Made by a program: the position numbers and the translations under genes
From: a virus
Length of the DNA stretch: 64,000 nt
IMG/VR virus record: IMGVR_UViG_3300037245_001077
Location: 1 to 64,000 of that record
Reading direction: 5' to 3' (one strand)
The notes under the pieces: model-generated
Told to the model about the DNA's origin: nothing
The model's database searches: none
The model's input: only the letters and a program-made list of their open reading frames with translations
In this document: piece by piece, positions 57,706 to 64,000 of the stretch
Layout: each line of letters starts with the position of its first letter
Numbering within the stretch: position 1 is the stretch's first letter

Positions 57706-58631
57706 ACAGAACACAATGGCCGTTGTTCAATAGAGCTAGGATCAAGGGGGTTTCTGCTGACGTATCTGGGCGGGGCCATCTCTTGGATGACCTAGGGGTA
57801 GTCCCTATAAACATTCAATACGCTTGGGACAGTGCTCCATTGCGCCACGACAATGAGACCGCTATAGACCGAAACATACGTGTCTTTGCTGGCAGTACAC
57901 TCAGGTCACCTTTCCCTGTTGTGTGGTTTGAGTGGCGAGAACCTCTTGAGGACTGTAACATCAAGGAGATGAATGCTGATCCTTACCCTGATCTGAAATT
58001 CACGTCTGACTGTTTTGGTTTGTTAATAGATAACCCTAAAGACCCGGATAGCTTCGTGTTGAACATAGGGTGGTCTGGATTCTCAGAGAGACAAAACCTG
58101 AAAACCTTTCCGGCTATCATCTATGGTAATCTCCGAGGGAACTACTCTTCCTTCAGCAAAGAAGGAGAAGAGTTCCTAAAGGCATCGGTGATGGAGATAG
58201 CAATCTCTGACGCAATCATAAAAGAACTCGGTGATGACCCCTTGCGACTAGAACAATTCAAATCTGAGTTGCTTGGGTCAGCGAATACTATTTTCTGGTC
58301 ATTACTCCTGTTGATGTGTAACAATGTCACTACAGTAGAGTCACAACCCTGTTATCGGAATAACAAGCGACAGAAAGACCCCTCTCGTGTGATCTACAGG
58401 GAATTACATGTGGAAGTACCTCCTGGGGGCAGTCGCAGTCATAGCGTCTCTGAGGGGGCTGGAACAATGGGTACGGCATTCCATATTAGAAGGGGTCACT
58501 TCGCTGACTACACCAAAGGCAAGGGCCTATTTGGTAAGTACCATGGGAAGTACTGGATACCATCCACGGCTGTGGGGGATAAGGACTATGGTACAGTGCT
58601 CAAGAGCTATAGATTAGAGGGAGTAAACTAA
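57702..58631 (+). CDS. Unknown 309-residue protein
   Basis: GTG 57702 overlaps the previous stop. Mixed alpha/beta with Trp/Phe-rich strands (PFPVVWFEWREPL) and a Ser/His-rich C-terminal segment. Largest protein of the 48-64 kb block. Not recognised. Confidence 0.7.
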   Translation: MNRTQWPLFNRARIKGVSADVSGRGHLLDDLGVVPINIQYAWDSAPLRHDNETAIDRNIRVFAGSTLRSPFPVVWFEWREPLEDCNIKEMNADPYPDLKFTSDCFGLLIDNPKDPDSFVLNIGWSGFSERQNLKTFPAIIYGNLRGNYSSFSKEGEEFLKASVMEIAISDAIIKELGDDPLRLEQFKSELLGSANTIFWSLLLLMCNNVTTVESQPCYRNNKRQKDPSRVIYRELHVEVPPGGSRSHSVSEGAGTMGTAFHIRRGHFADYTKGKGLFGKYHGKYWIPSTAVGDKDYGTVLKSYRLEGVN

Positions 58632-59014
58632 TGAGTGACAGATATCGTATCCGACATTTTTTCGCCCCAAACGAACCGGGTTATGGGGGCTATACTACCG
58701 TGGTGGATATGGAGGCTAAAGTTGTAGGCATTGCAGTATGCTCCATCAGGGATCAATTTGCTCGTAAGAAAGGTGTAGCTATAGCCAAGGAGCGTATCCA
58801 GGCATACCTTGATGTGGGGTCGAGTACCTTTAGTGAAGAGTGTGCAGCGGTTATAGGCCCCCGTGTTCATGGGGAAGGCCGGTATCTTGCTCGTAATGCT
58901 CTTTACCATGCAGGGGCATTCATCTTTGACCATTTCCCTGAAGTCCACATTATCCAAACCGTGATTGAGGTACCAAGGGTTAATGAGAAAGTGAAGTGGA
59001 TTGATGCAGGGTAA
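58631..59014 (+). CDS. Unknown 127-residue protein
   Basis: ATG 58631 shares its A with the previous stop. Compact alpha/beta domain. Not recognised. Confidence 0.68.
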   Translation: MSDRYRIRHFFAPNEPGYGGYTTVVDMEAKVVGIAVCSIRDQFARKKGVAIAKERIQAYLDVGSSTFSEECAAVIGPRVHGEGRYLARNALYHAGAFIFDHFPEVHIIQTVIEVPRVNEKVKWIDAG

Positions 59015-59486
59015 ATGCCGAACCGGGTGTATTGGTATCAGGGATCTCCACCGGGGGTTCTGTGGCAGTTGTTTGAAGCTCAAGGGTGTGAAGCAGGTGC
59101 TGGCACATGAGAGTCAGGCATGGAAGAAGGAAGCGTTGAGGGCTATTCGTGCAACCGCAGGCAGGTACATTACCTTCACGGCAGATCAGGTGAAGGACAC
59201 CGCAGACACTATGGGTTTATCTGAGCCTCATCACCCTAACTGCTGGGGTGGCATTTTCCACTCTGCCTTGAAAAAAGGCTACATGCACCAGACAGGCCAG
59301 TTCATTGCGAGTACCAGGGCCAAGCACCATAAACAACGTATTGCAGAGTACCAATCCGGGGTCAAGCCCCCAGTGATCCAGACCGAGGAAGAAAAATGGA
59401 AGGCCAGGGCTATACAGGCCAGGGGGAGATATTGGGAAGCTCAAGAGAAGATCGATCAGCTTGAGAAGGAGTTAGAGGATGGTTAA
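59004..59486 (+). CDS. 160-residue zinc and winged-helix-like protein
   Basis: ATG 59004 inside the end of the previous gene. N-terminal Cys set (CRTGC then CGSC), a predicted helix-turn region with FTADQVKDTADTMG and PHHPNCWGGIFHSALKKGY (wHTH-like), and a helical tail. Possible DNA-binding regulator. Confidence 0.6.
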   Translation: MQGKCRTGCIGIRDLHRGFCGSCLKLKGVKQVLAHESQAWKKEALRAIRATAGRYITFTADQVKDTADTMGLSEPHHPNCWGGIFHSALKKGYMHQTGQFIASTRAKHHKQRIAEYQSGVKPPVIQTEEEKWKARAIQARGRYWEAQEKIDQLEKELEDG

Positions 59487-59724
59487 GTACACAGTTGGTC
59501 CTATGGAAGCGGATGATATTAACAACAGGTTCACCTACCACAAGCCCAAGGATGATCAGAACAAGCGATATGTGGGACTACGTGAAGCGGCACGCATGTT
59601 GGCGTGGAGCTTTCACGAGTGTTGCCCTCCGTGCAGGGAGCGCAGCCTAGCTATCACCAAGCTTGAGGAAGCGATCTTCTGGGCCAATGCCTCTATAGCG
59701 AGGAATGAGCACGAGATACCATGA
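59479..59724 (+). CDS. acb2: Acb2-family anti-CBASS cyclic-nucleotide sponge
   Basis: 81 residues, overlapping the previous gene by eight bases. The pattern RFTYHKPKDDQNKRYVGLRE, then CPPCRERSLAITKLEEA and IFWANASIARNE matches the Acb2/Tad1 hairpin family (T4 Vs.4 and relatives). These small hexameric proteins bind and hide cyclic di- and trinucleotide signals, stopping CBASS immunity. The identification is from recalled family features, not a search. Confidence 0.88.
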   Translation: MVKYTVGPMEADDINNRFTYHKPKDDQNKRYVGLREAARMLAWSFHECCPPCRERSLAITKLEEAIFWANASIARNEHEIP

Positions 59725-60119
59725 AGATCAGGGTTGACGTACCTGAGTGGGACGAGGAGAAGGAGACAAGGTACAACAAGCCTCGTGATGGTGTACGTGT
59801 GGCCCTGTTCGTGGAGATCTTCAATAAGCTTACGGATGAGAATGGTGAGGTGGAAATAGACGATAGTATCCTCCCCTCTAATGGTACGACTATCATCTAT
59901 AGGGCGCGTAGTCTGGGCACACTACCATTCGAAACGGTCTTCGAGGACAGGAAGGATTACATGATTCTGGTGGTTAAGCCTGACCCTATAGTGGAAGGCT
60001 ATATCGCGTACACAGAGCAAAAGCAGGAGGAGAAGCTCTTTGCTGCTGAGTGGATGCGTAAGCGATATATGGGACTACGTGAGATGTGGGGTAAGTTCTT
60101 CGGAGGCGACCGTGATTAA
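59721..60119 (+). CDS. Unknown 132-residue protein
   Basis: Overlaps the Acb2 stop by four bases, so it may be part of the same anti-defence unit. Beta-rich N-terminal domain and a helical C-terminus. Not recognised. Confidence 0.67.
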   Translation: MKIRVDVPEWDEEKETRYNKPRDGVRVALFVEIFNKLTDENGEVEIDDSILPSNGTTIIYRARSLGTLPFETVFEDRKDYMILVVKPDPIVEGYIAYTEQKQEEKLFAAEWMRKRYMGLREMWGKFFGGDRD

Positions 60120-60570
60120 GAAGATCCTGATGCTATTAGCCATTTCGGGTATAGCTAGCCTAGCTATGGCGCAAGAGGTGAGGAGACCAAGTGGGAGAGT
60201 GATGCCCTCTGTGGTGGACTCCAGGTGTCAGTACGTAGAGAGCATGTGGGGTTCCAGGTGTGAGGTGACACCAGAGATATGTCTTTTGACTCTAGTTCCC
60301 CTGTTCGTCGAGACCACCAATACCCGTGTCGTGGTTAAGCTGCTGAATAACATCTCTGTGGAACCAGAGGAAACCGTTATCAACTTCAATATCGAATCCA
60401 CCATGGCGATCAAGTACACGTGGGTGGGTAGTGAGAAGGTGAAGTGGGTGGAGTGGTATACCCGTGACCCAAGTAGGGAGTATCCTGAGCTACCCCTACA
60501 AGGTTGTTACTGCAACGAGTTAGAGGCCAAGATATACATCTGTAGAAGTGGACAGGTGGAGGAGGAATGA
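60112..60570 (+). CDS. Secreted 152-residue protein
   Basis: GTG 60112 after CGGAGG. Signal peptide IKKILMLLAISGIASLAMA with cleavage after AMA. The mature part is beta-rich with four Cys, likely two disulphides, as expected for an exported protein. Function unknown. Confidence 0.7.
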   Translation: MIKKILMLLAISGIASLAMAQEVRRPSGRVMPSVVDSRCQYVESMWGSRCEVTPEICLLTLVPLFVETTNTRVVVKLLNNISVEPEETVINFNIESTMAIKYTWVGSEKVKWVEWYTRDPSREYPELPLQGCYCNELEAKIYICRSGQVEEE

Positions 60571-61142
60571 TGGAGACTAGTTGGTTCAATCCGTATCCGG
60601 CATGGATGGGGTGGGTAGCCCTTAGTGTCGTCTTTACTATTATAGCGTTCGTATGGTATCGGTTCCGTAAGAAGAAGGCCATCAAGACCCCTTCCAAGTA
60701 CTGGCGGGTGCCTGTAGATGGCTTTGCTGATGTGTTCGTCACCAAGAGCTACTTCGTGGGGGAGCTTAAGATAGAGTACACCAAGAAGATGGCCGAGGAT
60801 TTGGCTGATAGCTTGTATGAGGAGATGCAAGGAGTGTGGATCGCGTGTGCGGCGGTATACGAGACCACTCCCAAGCATGGGTGGTGTGTGGGCAAGATAG
60901 TGGTGATGAAGGAGGGTATGCCTATCGCTCACCCGCACGTAGTGTGGGGAGCACCTCATGGTAATATCAGGCTTTTGTTGCAGGACCAAATGCTCTACTG
61001 GTTCGCTCGTGAGTGTCACAACGTCTTTCGCTATAGGGCGTATGGTATGGATTGGATCTACAATGACAGGGACGCAGAGGACAAGAAGAAACATGCCGAG
61101 GTAGAGGCGTGGATTGATAAGAGATATCTACATGGAGAGTAG
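60570..61142 (+). CDS. 190-residue membrane-anchored protein
   Basis: ATG 60570, five bases after GGAGGAGG and overlapping the previous stop. One hydrophobic helix (MGWVALSVVFTIIAFVWYRF) followed by RKKK and a soluble domain, so the domain should face the cytoplasm. Not recognised. Confidence 0.68.
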   Translation: METSWFNPYPAWMGWVALSVVFTIIAFVWYRFRKKKAIKTPSKYWRVPVDGFADVFVTKSYFVGELKIEYTKKMAEDLADSLYEEMQGVWIACAAVYETTPKHGWCVGKIVVMKEGMPIAHPHVVWGAPHGNIRLLLQDQMLYWFARECHNVFRYRAYGMDWIYNDRDAEDKKKHAEVEAWIDKRYLHGE

Positions 61143-61155
61143 GGAGGCAGTTTCG

Positions 61156-61317
61156 ATGGTTAAGGTGCGGCTCTACTGTGATGAATGTGGAGGTCGTATG
61201 AAGAGCACAGGCTATGTGCAAACCACCTACCCCCCGAAGTACCCTCACAAATGTGCTGACTGTGGGTGTATAGGTACTTACAATAAACAATACCCTTACT
61301 ACGAGGAGGATGAGTAA
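61156..61317 (+). CDS. Zinc-ribbon protein, 53 residues
   Basis: ATG 61156 eight bases after GGGAGG. CDEC and CADC pairs with acidic Tyr-rich end. Confidence 0.63.
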   Translation: MVKVRLYCDECGGRMKSTGYVQTTYPPKYPHKCADCGCIGTYNKQYPYYEEDE

Positions 61318-61529
61318 TGCCAATAGCTAATGATCCGTGGAAGCATCGTTCTAAGTTCATGTTGTGTCAGACGTGTATGCACTTTGTGCTCAAGGTGGCT
61401 AGTACGCCCCCTGAGCAGGGTACGCGCATTGGTAGGTGTCGTAAGCGTGCTCCTACTATGGACGGCTACCCAGTGGTGTTTGAGGCTGACTGGTGTGGTG
61501 ACCACAAGATCGATGAGGAGAAGTACTGA
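61317..61529 (+). CDS. 70-residue Cys/His protein
   Basis: ATG 61317 overlaps the previous stop. CQTC, a later Cys and CGDHK fit one zinc site. Basic. Confidence 0.62.
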   Translation: MPIANDPWKHRSKFMLCQTCMHFVLKVASTPPEQGTRIGRCRKRAPTMDGYPVVFEADWCGDHKIDEEKY

Positions 61530-61777
61530 TGGATAACATCAAGCGTTACGTGGTGACCCGTGACGGTGTTGAGTTCAGTAGTGACGCTAGCATAATGGTG
61601 TGGGTGGAGGGGGCTGACCCGAAGCTCAATAAGGAGAGCCTTTGGGAAAGTACTGACTCAAAGAGTTACGTGGATGAGTTATACGCAGAGGAGTTTAAAA
61701 AGGAGTATAACCTGAATCCTCCTGGTATTGGGGCCAAAAGAGTAATGATAGTCACTTACGCATGGGAGGAAAAATGA
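61529..61777 (+). CDS. Unknown 82-residue protein
   Basis: ATG 61529 overlaps the previous stop by one base. Mixed; not recognised. Confidence 0.62.
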   Translation: MDNIKRYVVTRDGVEFSSDASIMVWVEGADPKLNKESLWESTDSKSYVDELYAEEFKKEYNLNPPGIGAKRVMIVTYAWEEK

Positions 61778-62196
61778 ACCACGAACAGATTGATCCTGTC
61801 GTTGATGAGCTTATTAGTGTCATACGTGTGGCTATTGCGGGTGAGGGCGGAGATCTCATTGTTGAGAACAAAGAGTTGCAGAACAAACTAGATACCTTCA
61901 CCGCAGATAACAAGGATCTACAGCGTAGGCTCAAGGGCATGTCCTCCACGCTCGCACGCATACGTGTCAAGTGTGACGTAGCCACTGGGCTGGATCGTAA
62001 TGTGCCCTATGACGACCAGGGACGCTCGTGTGGTGCTGAGGGGGCTGTGGACAGGCTCTTAGCCATTGCGTTGGGTAAGGTGGTTCGTAGGAACCTACAG
62101 GGCATACACGAGGAAGTGAAGCTGTATGATCGTGTTGTGGAGCTTGAGAAAGAGATAGTCAGTACGGAGGCTCTAGGTGGAACACAAGACGAATAA
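61774..62196 (+). CDS. Unknown 140-residue coiled-coil protein
   Basis: ATG 61774 after GGGAGG, four bases overlap. N-terminal coiled coil (LQNKLDTFTADNKDLQRRLK), then a basic region. Not recognised. Confidence 0.64.
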   Translation: MNHEQIDPVVDELISVIRVAIAGEGGDLIVENKELQNKLDTFTADNKDLQRRLKGMSSTLARIRVKCDVATGLDRNVPYDDQGRSCGAEGAVDRLLAIALGKVVRRNLQGIHEEVKLYDRVVELEKEIVSTEALGGTQDE

Positions 62197-62275
62197 CACG
62201 ATGCTGTGGACTGCGCTATTGCTCTTCATCATCTGGGCGATAGCTTTCTCCTATACGTCTTGTCCTATAGGGTAA
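62177..62275 (+). CDS. 32-residue single-span membrane peptide
   Basis: GTG 62177 six bases after CGGAGG; stop TAA 62273. Hydrophobic helix MLWTALLLFIIWAIAFSY. Immediately upstream of a second tiny membrane peptide. Confidence 0.6.
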   Translation: MEHKTNNTMLWTALLLFIIWAIAFSYTSCPIG

Positions 62276-62279
62276 GCGT

Positions 62280-62378
62280 GTGGATAAGAAAGAACGCCAG
62301 GGTATGTCTCTGGCCGAGGTAGTTGTAGTTCTCATCATCATCACGCTCATAGTTCTTTACACCTTTAACAAGTTGTGA
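62280..62378 (+). CDS. 32-residue prepilin-like membrane peptide
   Basis: GTG 62280 with AGGG upstream, four bases after the previous stop. Basic leader VDKKERQG, then MSLAEVVVVLIIITLIVLY. This matches the type IV prepilin cleavage pattern: Gly at the cut, Glu at +5, then about 18 hydrophobic residues. No globular pilin domain follows. Reading as a pilin mimic is inference; a plain membrane peptide is possible. Confidence 0.6.
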   Translation: MDKKERQGMSLAEVVVVLIIITLIVLYTFNKL

Positions 62379-62384
62379 TACTGT
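62356..62384 (+). promoter_or_regulatory. Promoter TTTACA-17-TACTGT, extended -10
   Basis: -35 TTTACA (62356-62361) and TG-A-TACTGT (62379-62384), spacer 17. It lies in the end of the pilin-like gene and 19 bases before ATG 62403. Confidence 0.5.
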
Positions 62385-62402
62385 CAAGCAGTAGGAGGCA
62401 AT

Positions 62403-62738
62403 ATGGCTAGTGACACCTGGGCCGGTGGTTGTCCTGGTTGTGGCGGTGATCCTCACACTGGTGGTTTCTTCCACTCTGAGTACTGCCCCAACAACCCCAA
62501 TAGAATCCATCCTTTACCTTCTTTCGATCCTTTACCCCCTTTCCCCGCTACGGTTGTAGGTACAATTACCTTTGCTCCCACCCCCACAGTTCCCACATTT
62601 CCAGATTACGGATGGGTATGCCCCAAGTGTGGGGCTGTGTACGCTCCTTTCATGCCCTATTGTGATAACTGTAGGGGGCAGGACAAGTTTACCACTATAA
62701 CGACAGGTAGCACAGAGGAGAAGGAAGACGATGAATAG
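62403..62738 (+). CDS. 111-residue zinc-ribbon and proline-rich protein
   Basis: ATG 62403 after TAGGAGG. An N-terminal CPGCGG motif with a C/H pair, a Pro-rich linker (PLPSFDPLPPFPATVVG) and a C-terminal ribbon CPKC/CDNC. Not recognised. Confidence 0.65.
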   Translation: MASDTWAGGCPGCGGDPHTGGFFHSEYCPNNPNRIHPLPSFDPLPPFPATVVGTITFAPTPTVPTFPDYGWVCPKCGAVYAPFMPYCDNCRGQDKFTTITTGSTEEKEDDE

Positions 62739-62991
62739 ACGAGGGTTCTTTGGGACGCTGGTGGGAGTCCTGCTAGGCTCTATGGTAGTCCCAGCAGCCG
62801 CTCAACAGTGGCAAGGCCCCGGTGGTATCAAGATACAGAAGAAGGCAGGCAAGTGGTACGTCACAGGCAACAGACACCGTATAGAGGATGTTGAGTGGGC
62901 TATAAGACATATCGATCAGGACTTGGCGTTGTCAGAGCGTAGACCCACTATAACTATTGAGGGTATTGAAATAGTTTACCCGAGGAGATAG
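62731..62991 (+). CDS. 86-residue protein with Tat-type signal peptide
   Basis: ATG 62731 overlaps the previous gene. The N-terminus NRRGFFGTLVGVLLGSMV has the twin-arginine pattern RRxFF, a hydrophobic core and an AAA-Q cleavage site. Small basic domain afterwards. Function unknown. Confidence 0.65.
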   Translation: MNRRGFFGTLVGVLLGSMVVPAAAQQWQGPGGIKIQKKAGKWYVTGNRHRIEDVEWAIRHIDQDLALSERRPTITIEGIEIVYPRR

Positions 62992-62993
62992 CA

Positions 62994-63281
62994 ATGGCCA
63001 AGAAAGCAGAGCACTGGGATGACAACTGGCGTATGAGTGAGTCATGCAGCAACTTTACTAAGGATGACATGAATGAGTTTGGGTACTGGGTAGAAGGGAT
63101 CATATCTACTAGGTATGGTTATGTGACTACTTACTCGCAGGAAGACCATACAGATATCCGTTTCATTTGGGACGGGCGCATGTATTCTCGTGGTTGGCAG
63201 AGGGAGTATAGCCAACAGTTCATAGTGACATTGGCCAAGCGGTTCGTGCGTGAGATCACTGGACATGAGCAGGTGGGATGA
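62994..63281 (+). CDS. Unknown 95-residue protein
   Basis: ATG 62994 after GGAG. Aromatic-rich; not recognised. Confidence 0.64.
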   Translation: MAKKAEHWDDNWRMSESCSNFTKDDMNEFGYWVEGIISTRYGYVTTYSQEDHTDIRFIWDGRMYSRGWQREYSQQFIVTLAKRFVREITGHEQVG

Positions 63282-63505
63282 TGCAGGAGAAATTAGACCC
63301 CGAGAAGAAGTTGGACGGCATACAGAAGATAGATTGGACTAACGAAGCAGAGCGGCCCCACAAGGGGCTGCTTAACATGTTACCCAAGTTCATGCGTAAC
63401 TGGAGTGCTCCCAAGGGTTACAACTACGATAGGGAGATGGCTCGTAGACGCAGGCAGATTGAGAGTGGCACTCTCAAGAAAGAGAATGGTTTGTATGACG
63501 GATAA
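63278..63505 (+). CDS. Unknown 75-residue basic protein
   Basis: ATG 63278 overlaps the previous stop. Basic and helical C-terminus. Not recognised. Confidence 0.62.
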   Translation: MMQEKLDPEKKLDGIQKIDWTNEAERPHKGLLNMLPKFMRNWSAPKGYNYDREMARRRRQIESGTLKKENGLYDG

Positions 63506-63806
63506 ACGAGAGTACTCACCAGGATGGGGTGATGGTAAAGAGGCGGTTATTGCCGATGATATCTTCAGGGCAGAGATAAACTACAACGGCGCTCACCCAC
63601 ATCTGCCTGGTGACTTCATACGGCGTAAGGTGGATGGGGAGTGGGTGCTTATCAAGGGGGAAAAGTTTGACAATCTAAGAGCGGCCATACGCTGGTTGGA
63701 AGAGTACTGGACGGGGTGTGCCCCATGGAAAGAGGATTTGGACGACTATCAGATCAGTGAGATGACTAGGCGCATAAATGCGCTTAGAAAGATGGTGGGG
63801 GTATGA
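63495..63806 (+). CDS. Unknown 103-residue protein
   Basis: ATG 63495 inside the end of the previous gene. Mixed, Trp-rich. Not recognised. Confidence 0.63.
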   Translation: MTDKREYSPGWGDGKEAVIADDIFRAEINYNGAHPHLPGDFIRRKVDGEWVLIKGEKFDNLRAAIRWLEEYWTGCAPWKEDLDDYQISEMTRRINALRKMVGV

Positions 63807-64000
63807 AGGTTAAATTCGAGTTGAATGGTGAGACTTATGAGGTTGACCCTTGCCCCAATTGTGGTAGTGGTAATCTATTCTTTGATGCGGGTATGTTGGC
63901 AGGGACCATTAAGTGTATTGGTTGTGACTATCGGGTTGTACATGAGGATATCTTTGAGGCTATTATTTATTGGGGCGGTGGGAAAATGAAGGTATGCCCA
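63803..64000 (+). CDS. Zinc-ribbon protein (partial, runs off the window)
   Basis: ATG 63803 overlaps the previous stop. The frame is open to the window end. CPNC and CIGC pairs 21 residues apart, as in the other small ribbon proteins here. Confidence 0.6.
   Translation, partial: MKVKFELNGETYEVDPCPNCGSGNLFFDAGMLAGTIKCIGCDYRVVHEDIFEAIIYWGGGKMKVCP

Noticed and set aside
1-64000. tRNA, rRNA, insertion sequences, CRISPR arrays, integrase
   Set aside because: None was seen by reading; a search with tRNAscan or profile tools could still find a divergent case.

Overview
The window is part of a large, tightly packed genome of a lytic-type, double-stranded DNA tailed bacteriophage. The evidence is its own DnaB-type helicase, DnaG-type primase, family A DNA polymerase, UvsX/RecA recombinase, gp32-like and UvsY-like proteins, SbcC/SbcD (gp46/gp47-like) nuclease, a Bro-N-type regulator and an Acb2-type anti-CBASS protein. 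There are also about a hundred tiny genes linked by ATGA/TAATG overlaps. I saw no rRNA, tRNA or CRISPR array. Apart from a possible small terminase (44538) and one minus-strand gene that could encode a virion protein, no structural module is present, so the window covers replication and early/accessory DNA of a larger genome. The host cannot be named. Sec-type and Tat-like signal peptides, a prepilin-like peptide and an anti-CBASS gene suggest a bacterium with Sec, probably Tat and type IV pili, and cyclic-nucleotide immunity.

Layout. 1-2587: end of an unknown gene, then helicase and primase. 2584-4728: a 714-residue, extremely basic protein, the only minus-strand gene. 4729-5258: a 530-base non-coding stretch with tandem repeats, a palindrome, a consensus-like promoter and a leader. 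5259-16096: small genes in cassettes, several with hairpins just upstream of AGAAAGGAG ribosome sites, with strong terminators after two genes (7697, 15474) that look highly expressed. 16108-20694: small unknown genes. 20695-29010: an operon with its own promoter holding a MoxR-type AAA+ ATPase, an 854-residue protein with an HExxH motif and a VWA domain, four or five unknown proteins and a SAM methyltransferase fold. 29007-31706: tiny proteins, many with zinc-ribbon-like Cys pairs.

31699-44529: the DNA replication, recombination and repair block. A SPO1-like polymerase is split into a UDG/exonuclease protein and a polymerase protein, with a two-helix membrane protein gene between them. Then come a secreted Thr-Pro repeat protein, a UvsY-like protein, ssDNA-binding protein, UvsX, SbcD, SbcC, a secreted Gly/Tyr-rich protein, a PD-(D/E)XK nuclease and a NYN-domain protein. 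44538-48079: HTH/terminase-like, XRE-type and Bro-N-like genes. 48081-64000: a promoter, a structured RNA whose loop carries the 16S anti-Shine-Dalgarno sequence, and then one long chain of small early genes including Acb2, zinc-ribbon proteins, one-helix membrane peptides, a 32-residue prepilin-like peptide and a Tat-signal protein.

How the genes work together: the replisome and recombination genes form a self-sufficient copy-and-repair system, T4-like in recombination and SPO1-like in polymerase. The small-gene blocks are probably early host-takeover and anti-defence genes. At least five predicted exported proteins suggest that the phage also remodels the host envelope. All functions are read from sequence motifs by eye; none was confirmed by database search.
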